A stretch of DNA of 11,930 bases from Phoronis ovalis (lineage: Eukaryota; Phoronida; Phoronidae), in the NCBI GenBank assembly GCA_028565635.1, contig JAOXYB010049080.1, positions 1 through 11,930 on the forward strand. Reading direction: 5' to 3'. The translations under genes and the position numbers were made by a program. Positions 6,601 to 11,930 of this stretch are shown one piece after another. Under the pieces are notes generated by a model, which was not told where the DNA came from, ran no database searches, and saw only the letters and a list, made by a program, of their open reading frames with translations. The first letter of the stretch is position 1. Each line of letters starts with the position of its first letter.

Positions 6601-9600
6601 TTCCTAAAGTTAAATTTTAGTTTAGCAGAAATTCAATTCTTTATCCATTATGAAATGAACAGTAGTTACATTAATTTACCTATTATTATAACAATTAGTG
6701 TGAAAGAATCTTATTTTGATTAACAATGACAGTTTTCACAGAAAGACACATGTGGGCATATTTTTAGGCTCAGCTGAAGAGTTCAGATCCAATTTCAGTG
6801 TTTTTTCTTTCCAATATTATATAGTTTACCATTTATTAATTACATTATTAATTAATTGGAGTTGTTTTTTGAGATTAAACAAATATACTGATACTGATTA
6901 AAAGTCATTTATAATACACAACAATAGTAATATGTAGCAAGTTCATTTCACGTATTAAAACAAATACACAGTAAATTTCCTGTGTCAGGAAGACTTCAAT
7001 CTTTGGGGAGCTGGAAACTAAACAGAACATATGTTCAGAGTACTGTTATTTCTGCACTTTTGCTTCTGTCATAAGAAAAAAAACTTGCAATTTTCAAAAA
7101 TAAAAATTCTGTTTTTAATAACCAAATTTTAAATTTTTAATTTATTTGTTATGACACGTAGGCAATAAAAGGAGCACCATAAGTTGGTCTAAAATTTTCT
7201 AAACAAATTAAAATTAGATCAGGCTCATTAAAGTTAAGTAATAACATCCAAATTTAGAGAATAAGTTTAAGGTTGAAATTCTAAATAAATTCCCTGCTAA
7301 AAATGGACTGAAAAATGTCACATAGCATTAGGTGTATTTCAGTTCATTTTAAATTTTGTTGGTTCATTTTTATTAGCATTCGCACATTAATTCGTCAAAA
7401 TGAGCAATTCTTTTAGGATCCCAAACTAACATTACAGCCGAGTAGAAAATAAGGAATAGAAAATTAAAGTATTCGTTTCTTTTACTAACATGATGAGGCA
7501 GTTTTACAAAAAGTGTGTAGGGTGTTATTTATTTCATATGACCCTGTACATTGACCATAAAGACTGAAACAAGAACCGAATTAAATACATGCGTAAACAA
7601 CATTTTTGCTTATATAATAATGCATTCTTTCTCAAAAATATAGTTCTTACCCTACAAGCCAAAAAAAACAACTGGAAAGTTATCTACGCTTTTTCCACCT
7701 ATTTGATACTGTAGGAGATTAAAATTTGATATGGTATACTTAGGTCACGCACTTTTTACAAAAGCGTGTTTTTTTTTCACACAGCCATAATTATGATTAA
7801 TATATAACATTTGATTGTGTGGAAAGAAGAGGCAGTAATTCAACCACATGTCATTCAATTATTACTCGACTGTTTAATTTAAAGCAGCCATGTAGATCAT
7901 AGAGAACTTAGACCATATTTTCATTTTTTTGTTTACTCCTTTTCAAAAACACCACACAGTTCTTACTCTAAGTGCATTATTACAGATTGATCTTCATTTT
8001 TCTCCGGCTATTTGCTTGTGTAGATAACAAAACTGTCATACTGCAAACTTAGGTCGCGCATTTTAAAAATAAAATCCTGTTTTTTACACAGTCTTAATTA
8101 AGAAATTAATGTATCATATGATTGCGTGGAAAGAAGAGACATAAGGTTGACAGTAACTCAAACACATGTCATTAAAGTATCTCATTTGCTTAATACAGCC
8201 ATACCATAGAGCAAATCCTATGTCATTATGTCATGTTATGGAATTGGAGAACTAAGTATTACCAGCGGAGGTTTAAACCTAAACTTGCAACTTTTTTCCA
8301 ATGGGAAAAACGTATATCGATCATCTAAAGTTAACATTGATATGCTGGCAGGCAGTGCTACATCTAAATAACTTTTCTTTCTCCCTGTCATCAATGAGTG
8401 AGAGAATACATAATGATATCTAGTGGATCACGAACTTGAGAAAAATCATCAGCCATCAATATAATAATAAACATACAACCATACTACCATACTACCTCAT
8501 CTGTTTCACTGATGGCAATTTAAATGAAGCGGAAGACAAAATTGCTTTGCAATGCACTTCATGACATAGTGTGCTTGCTGAAACTTACTATGATGGTTTC
8601 TGTCATTGCATTTTGAGAAATAATTACAATATATTATTCAAATAAAGAAAGTGTAGCAACAAAGTGAATTAACAAATAAATGACAAAATAATGATGCTTT
8701 TGCAAAAAAATCAAAAAAAAAACAATAGTAATTAAATTTTAAGGCCAATTTAGTTAACAGAGGTAATTATAGGCTGTTATTGCAACTTTGTATTTACCAT
8801 GATTATACTTATCCATGATTACACAACTGAATATAAATAAAAGGTAGGGGAGTGTATATTGCTAAATAAGCCAAGCTCAGTCAGGTTCAATAATCCATGA
8901 ATCACGATGGCGTGCAAGTACAAAGTGAACATTCATATCTATTGAAAGAAGTTTACGGTCCCAAAGGATTACAGAATGCACTGACCCATAGAAATTAAAC
9001 TTGTGCATATTTGCCTAAATTAGCAGTCCGTGGTATTATTAATGAATCTTTTATCTTATGTACTAGGTGAAACGTTAACTTCTATTTTTGTGTAAAGTTC
9101 AGATACAAATTTAAACTGAACACTATTCAAATAAATGATTGGACATTGCACTTACTTAACGTCACTCAATGAAAGTCACACCATCGAAGAGTGTGAGAAA
9201 AAAACAAAATTACTTCAAAAAATTCATAGCAAATATTAGTCAGCACACTTTGCAATTTTTCTAATGAATTTTTCTTTTCTTTATTGGTAGACATTCTCAT
9301 AAATTAACATTTCTGTTGATATTCAAAATTAATGAATATTAACTTAATGTTCTTATGAAAATGGGTTAATTTCTAAAACTCACCTCTAGGATTAATTCTA
9401 ATTTTGCTGGGACTTTCTTCTTCAGCCCATTTTTCAACTTTTCTCTTCCTGCCATCATGTCCTGATTCAGCAATAACAACTTCCTCCATTTTTCTTTCTG
9501 AATCTGGTTTTACACTATTGACATATCTATCAAGATGGTTAGATTTTTGACAACAGGTAATATTTTGTGACTCAGTAGACGGCCCCGTTTCTACATCATC

Positions 9601-11479
9601 AGAAGAAACAAAATCGGAACTTGCAGCACAAATGAGATCTGATTTGTCACTGGACAATGCACTCGACTTCACGGTGTAAGTTGTGCTATCAATATTACCT
9701 TTATCGCCACATTTCTCAACTTCAGAATTCTTCTTCATTGCTGGGGCAACGTAAGTTCTACAGTTAACATAATGACAAGCTTGTCTTTTTTGTAATTGCA
9801 CCTTAATTGATGCTTTATCTTTTGCCTCATTTTCTACATACTTTTTAGATAAGGGATCATTAACAGAAGTAGTGGTGATACCGGCATGAGTTGATTGAGA
9901 GGGGAAACCATCATTGACGTTAGATGGATTTGAATGTGGTTCTCTGGCTTTACCTTTACATGGTCTTTCTCTGGTTTTCAAGGCCTCCTTTTCTAAACAA
10001 AATACTGGTGGTGTTGGCTCTACTATCTAAACAGAAACATTTACTAGAATAGGATGCTAAAAATGACAATCATATTTGTAAAACCAAAGCTAGCAGCAGC
10101 CACCAAACAGCCATTTCACATTACACTTAGTCTATTACCAAAGCTAGAAGCTGTTTTTTACACTGTCTTCAAATTATCATATTTTTCAACTTTTGCTCAT
10201 TAATGAATTGACGATTTTATACTTTTTTTTGTATGTCCACTATTAACTGTTCACAATTGTCAGATGTAACTGCCCTCTAGTGATAAAATAATAAAGTAAC
10301 GGCTCATAAAGTACAACACGAACAAACCTGTTTTTGTGGTCTCATTGCAACTGCAGAATTAGAGGAATTGTTTACTTTAAAAATCTTTTCTGCCTTTGGA
10401 GTTGCCAAAGAATATTTCCTAGACTTTGTTATAATTTTCATATGCTTTGGTACCAGCTAAAATTAAAACAACATTGGAAAGTAAAAATAACATATAATGC
10501 TTCCTGTGCTGAATTTCTCATTACCATTATCAGAATATTCCATTTCGCCCAAATTAAGTCAATAAATATTCATACTGTATAACTTTTGAGAGGCAGGCAA
10601 CAAACATAATTATCTAGTTACAGTAACAAGGTCTCCTATATTTATGCTTTTTATCGGTAACACCCAGATGTATTTTTTTCTAAGTTCATATTACAAAATG
10701 AAGAAATGCTGTGTATGAAGAAACCCTTACATTCTCCTTGTTCTGTAATTTTTTAATGCGAGTTGATTCAGGCGTAAATGGACTGCTTGTTTTTTTCCTT
10801 AGGTGGCTTTGTCTTTTGATATATTTCTGAACATACATTTGAATAGAGGGTACAATTAATATTTGGTCAGCTGATGGGCGATTTTCTGCTTTAGCTCTCA
10901 ACAGTACAGACACCAAGTCATGCAGCAATGGACAGAAATGACTAAAAACATAACAAAACCATTGAAATCAGTTGTTAATAAATAAAAACAAACAAAAATA
11001 CAATCTTACTCTAACAGTAGCTAGCAAGTCCTCTTACATGAACGCACAAAGGCCCATCTAGCAACCTTCAGTGTGTCTAACGGTGCCGGAGTAATTAAAA
11101 CTTGGTAATACACGTTTCCTGTTCTGGTAATTCCTTCAGGTTAAATAAAAGAATCATACAACTGTCATCTAAATAGGGTTTTATCTGATACAGACAATAC
11201 TTATAACTAAAAATAAAGAAATCTGCAACATTTGATACCAGAAAACACCGTCTCGGTAATCACAGGTTGAGATAACTTTTCATGACTTATACAAAGCATT
11301 TGAATTGTACAATTCTAGATTCATCACAGGCAACTCCTTACCTTGAAATGGGTTCATATTTTCCATCTAAAATCTTCAAAATCAAAGCTGCAAAGTTGTT
11401 GCCATCAAAAGCATGCTTCAGTGCACACATCTCATACAAAACACATCCAGCAGCCCACATGTCAGATTTATGATTATAG
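3350..11479 (-). CDS. NIMA-related (NEK) serine/threonine kinase, NEK1/NEK4-like, 5'-partial (gene-level entry)
   Basis: Join, in mRNA order: 11479-11342, 10941-10731, 10456-10328, 10026-9384, 3636-3350. Phases agree at all four joins and give 468 codons plus TGA. Residues are numbered here from the first full codon (Y of YNHKSD). Residues 1-100 or so are the end of a protein kinase C-lobe: subdomain IX KSDMWAAGCVLYEM (invariant D and G present) and subdomain XI with the invariant Arg in ENRPSADQIL. The TLKHAF-like stretch after the YEM motif (here ALKHAF) is typical of NEK kinases. Residues 101-373 are a low-complexity linker and 375-468 a C-terminal helical module. NEK kinases phosphorylate Ser/Thr and act in cilia, centrosomes and the DNA-damage response; which role applies here cannot be read from this part. 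The ATP-binding loop, HRD and DFG motifs lie outside the window, so catalytic competence is untested. Closest subfamily is NEK1/NEK4, judged mainly on the C-terminus; NEK3, NEK5 and NEK8 also resemble the kinase part. Confidence 0.9.
3917..3960. repeat. Short inverted repeat, 10-bp arms
   Basis: ATGTGCATTT at 3917-3926 and its exact reverse complement AAATGCACAT at 3951-3960 are separated by 24 nt inside the large intron. No function can be read from it and it may be chance. Confidence 0.5.
4682..5061. repeat. 38-bp minisatellite, 10 tandem copies
   Basis: Copies start at 4682 and every 38 bp to 5024, with no indels. The unit reads acatacaagacgcagtgcat followed by cgtagcggacagttacac. Each ancestral unit has three CpG sites, in contrast to the CpG-poor surroundings. 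Of 30 CpG positions 23 survive, and the seven lost are all C-to-T or G-to-A transitions, while only four changes occur at all other positions. Copies 8 and 10 share two diagnostic changes (tgtatc and agtgg), while copy 9 lacks them. It lies within the last intron of the NEK kinase. Confidence 0.97.
5612..5636. promoter_or_regulatory. Nuclear-receptor-like DR1 half-sites plus inverted repeat
   Basis: AGGTCA-A-AGGTCC at 5612-5624 is one base from a perfect DR1 element, the class bound by RXR and HNF4-type receptors. CAAAGGTC (5616-5623) is also mirrored exactly by GACCTTTG (5629-5636) across a 5-nt spacer. It may simply be part of an old repeat. Confidence 0.3.
5792..5805. promoter_or_regulatory. 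X-box-like site (RFX family)
   Basis: GTTACCATGGCAAC has the form GTNNCC-AT-GGNAAC, the imperfect palindrome bound by RFX transcription factors that drive ciliary genes. NEK1- and NEK8-type kinases are ciliary, which makes the site suggestive, but it lies far inside the last intron and in a repeat-like block. X-boxes usually work near promoters. Confidence 0.3.
6325..6723 (+). other. Unusually long stop-free stretch in AT-rich intron (132 codons, unrecognised)
   Basis: From an ATG at 6325 to a TAA at 6721-6723 the plus strand is open, antisense to the NEK kinase intron. The predicted protein is rich in Phe, Ile, Leu, Asn and Tyr, as AT-rich DNA would give. No domain, signal peptide or known family is recognised. 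The segment is about 79 percent AT by my count, where a stop is expected roughly every 10-11 codons, so 132 open codons are surprising. A second frame (6716-6901) overlaps its end. It may be chance, a decayed element gene or a young gene; there is no evidence of expression. I do not call it a gene. Confidence 0.15.
7628..8215. repeat. Diverged direct duplication, two copies of about 280 bp
   Basis: Copy 1 (about 7628-7905) and copy 2 (about 7942-8215) share an ordered series of phrases: GTTCTTAC (7643, 7959), TAGGTCRCGCA (7741, 8050), TGATTGYGTGGAAAGAAGAG (7812, 8119) and CAGTAA.TCAA.CACATGTCATT (7833, 8151). The offset drifts from 307 to 318 bp because of small indels. A possible third, much weaker copy lies near 7085-7180. 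No terminal repeats, coding potential or target duplication is seen, so the origin (local duplication or two element copies) is open. Confidence 0.7.
9280..9285 (-). promoter_or_regulatory. Candidate intronic polyadenylation signal (AATAAA) for a short kinase isoform
   Basis: On the minus strand AATAAA occurs at 9285-9280, 88 nt after the in-frame TAG (9375-9373) reached by reading through the exon D donor. A GU-rich AAGTGTGCTG follows at 9250-9241, about 30 nt downstream, which is the usual layout for cleavage and polyadenylation. AATAAA is common by chance in DNA this AT-rich, so the arrangement rather than the hexamer is the evidence. Confidence 0.35.
9384..10026 (-). CDS. NEK kinase exon D: long Ser/Thr/Lys/Glu-rich linker
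   Basis: A 643-nt exon encoding residues 160-373 plus the first base of the next codon. It starts IVEPTPPVFCLEKEALKTR and ends SPSKIRINPR. The composition is Ser, Thr, Lys, Glu and Asn rich with no fold that I recognise, in keeping with the disordered middle region of NEK1/NEK4-type kinases. A basic cluster GRKRKVEK (about residues 351-358) could act as a monopartite nuclear localisation signal, and several SP/TP sites could be phosphorylated. The acceptor TTTCTGTTTAG has AG at 10028-10027. The donor is AGAG|GTGAGT with GT at 9383-9382, phase 1. Reading through the donor adds Gly-Glu-Phe and a TAG stop at 9375-9373, which matters for a possible short isoform. The single G left at the end joins AC of the last exon to give Asp. 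Confidence 0.9.
10027..10327 (-). other. NEK intron between exons C and D
   Basis: A 301-nt phase-0 intron, GTTTGT to CTGTTTAG. A short repeated phrase (ccaaagctag) occurs on the plus strand at about 10083 and 10139. Nothing else is seen. Confidence 0.8.
10328..10456 (-). CDS. NEK kinase exon C: basic linker segment
   Basis: A 129-nt, phase 0-0 exon of 43 codons (residues 117-159). The translation starts LVPKHMKIITKSRKYSLATP and ends AMRPQKQ. It is Lys/Arg/Ser rich with no recognised domain, as expected for the region just after a NEK kinase domain. The acceptor is TTAATTTTAG with AG at 10458-10457. The donor CAG|GTTTGT is weaker than the other donors of this gene. Support comes from the open frame, the good acceptor, the phase fit to both neighbours and a plausible length. 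Because it is phase 0-0, skipping it would keep the frame, so it could be an alternative cassette exon. Confidence 0.85.
10457..10730 (-). other. NEK intron between exons B and C
   Basis: A 274-nt phase-0 intron, GTAAGG to AATTTTAG. Nothing else is seen inside. Confidence 0.85.
10731..10941 (-). CDS. NEK kinase exon B: kinase subdomain XI and start of basic linker
   Basis: This 211-nt exon completes the split Ser codon and encodes residues 47-116. It starts HFCPLLHDLVSVLL, the helix that in NEK kinases follows the P-(I/V)-S turn. It then carries ENRPSADQIL, with the invariant subdomain XI Arg, and the final helix VPSIQMYVQKYIKR that closes the kinase fold. The tail (about residues 90-116) is basic and proline/serine-containing and ends LQNKEN. 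The acceptor is TTTTTAG, with AG at 10943-10942. The donor is AAT|GTAAGG, with GT at 10730-10729, phase 0. The intron before it is 400 nt and the one after it 274 nt. The phase-2 entry and phase-0 exit match both neighbours exactly. Confidence 0.93.
10942..11341 (-). other. NEK intron between exons A and B
   Basis: A 400-nt intron, GTAAGG to TTTTTAG, splitting a Ser codon after its second base. The interior is AT-rich and I see no other feature in it. Confidence 0.85.
11342..11479 (-). CDS. NEK kinase exon A: kinase C-lobe, subdomain IX onward
   Basis: This 138-nt exon encodes residues 1-45 plus the split codons at both ends. It begins YNHKSDMWAAGCVLYEM and continues ALKHAFDGNNFAALILKIL to YEPIS. 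SDxWxxGC is kinase subdomain IX, and the Asp stabilises the catalytic loop. (L/M)KHAF followed by a hydrophobic LILKI helix is characteristic of the NEK family. The acceptor AG is at 11481-11480; the first base, C, completes a codon that in most NEKs is Pro (KPYN), which fits CC|C. The donor is CAAG|GTAAGG, with GT at 11341-11340, leaving two bases (AG) that join the T of the next exon to give Ser. Reading on through the donor hits an immediate stop, which supports the boundary. WAAG replaces the more usual WALG or WSLG; this is a mild change. The upstream exon with the activation loop is not in the window. Confidence 0.93.
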
Positions 11480-11930
11480 CTTAGAACTTGGTTAAGGAAA
11501 TACGTGATTGCAGCAAATAGCAAAAATATGAAGAGGTAGAATAAAAAACAGATAAAAAATAAATGGCAATATTTGAGATACAGACGCAAGTTTGAATATA
11601 TGATGTACTCTTCTCTGAACTGTGCCTAGTGTGCGAAGCAATTATATTTCATACTGTTTTTCTTAGAAATAATGAACAATATTCGTTAACAGGACACACT
11701 TACTTATGAAATCAACCAAAACTATTTAAAATATGTTTAAAGGTTAATTTTATTTAATAAGATTTGGTTAATATACCCCAGTGAACAATTAAACTACTTT
11801 TCACTTGACTCTAATATAACTTTAATGTAATGGAGAGATTAAGCATAAATGTCACTACGGTAATTCTTCTCAATTCGTACAACTCCATTATTCGTACACA
11901 CCCCCTTTTTCAGATTTTATAATTTCTGAA
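11480..11930 (-). other. Part of the upstream NEK intron; no exon seen
   Basis: From the acceptor of exon A to the window edge I find no segment encoding the activation loop (DFG to the APE-like motif) that must precede KPYN. A donor-like GTAAGTG at about 11703-11697 follows a stop-containing stretch and does not leave the required CC at the exon end, so it is probably cryptic. The preceding exon is therefore beyond position 11930. Confidence 0.6.

Larger units (their letters stand above)
3637..9383 (-). other. Large last intron of the NEK kinase (5.75 kb)
   Basis: It runs from donor GTGAGT (GT at 9383-9382) to acceptor TATATTCAG (AG at 3638-3637), phase 1. It is over ten times longer than the other introns visible here. 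I looked for further phase 1-1 minus-strand exons inside it and found none that I would defend, although very small ones cannot be excluded. The stretches 3716-4680, 5062-5590, 5930-6320, 6725-7625 and 8220-9270 are AT-rich non-coding DNA with short homopolymers and no feature I can name. The minisatellite, repeat-like block, odd open frame and direct duplication in it are listed separately. Confidence 0.8.

Noticed and set aside
6716-6901. Plus-strand open run of 61 codons after the long AT-rich frame
   Set aside because: Short, AT-driven composition and no support; noted only because it overlaps the previous frame.
8897-8998. Short plus-strand frame of 33 codons from ATG, less AT-rich than its surroundings
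   Set aside because: Looks mildly protein-like but is short, has no splice context and matches nothing recognised.
9155-9167. Possible 9-nt phase 1-1 micro-exon on the minus strand (TTGAG acceptor, GTAAGTG donor)
   Set aside because: Frame would be kept, but such tiny exons cannot be claimed without transcript reads.
10334-10582. Plus-strand open run opposite kinase exon C
   Set aside because: Shadow of the minus-strand coding exon.
11282-11473. Plus-strand open run opposite kinase exon A
   Set aside because: Shadow of the minus-strand coding exon.

Overview
The window looks like nuclear DNA of an invertebrate animal. It is strongly AT-rich, has GT-AG introns and a spliced kinase gene on the minus strand, and carries a fold-back MITE, a minisatellite and old dispersed repeats. 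The repeat style and gene structure would suit a bivalve or other lophotrochozoan, but that placement is an inference and not firm.

The one well-supported gene is a NIMA-related (NEK) serine/threonine kinase, read right to left. Five exons are visible: 11342-11479, 10731-10941, 10328-10456, 9384-10026 and 3350-3636 (TGA stop). All junctions have GT-AG sites, and phases match at every join, giving 468 continuous residues plus stop. They cover the end of the kinase C-lobe (subdomains IX-XI), a basic and then Ser/Thr/Lys/Glu-rich linker, and a compact helical C-terminal module like that of NEK1/NEK4. The N-lobe and catalytic loop lie beyond the right edge. The last intron is 5.7 kb, against 0.27-0.4 kb for the others. 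Just inside its donor is a stop followed by a well-placed AATAAA and GU-rich stretch, which could give a short isoform lacking the C-terminal module.

Left part (1-2430, plus strand): two short protein-like open stretches with possible splice acceptors (231-362 and about 2237-2428) may be terminal exons of one or two plus-strand genes convergent with the kinase; neither was recognised. Between them lies a degenerate repeat complex (about 990-2170). At 2651-2957 there is a nearly fully palindromic MITE with a 17-bp perfect terminal repeat and a 9-bp flanking duplication, just 3' of the kinase stop.

The 5.7-kb intron holds a 10-copy, 38-bp minisatellite (4682-5061) whose divergence is concentrated at CpG sites, an old repeat-like stretch with a nuclear-receptor-type site and an RFX X-box (about 5595-5925), a statistically odd stop-free plus-strand stretch (6325-6723), and a diverged direct duplication (about 7628-8215). 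I found no RNA gene, CRISPR array or recognisable transposase, and nothing that amounts to a new multi-gene system.
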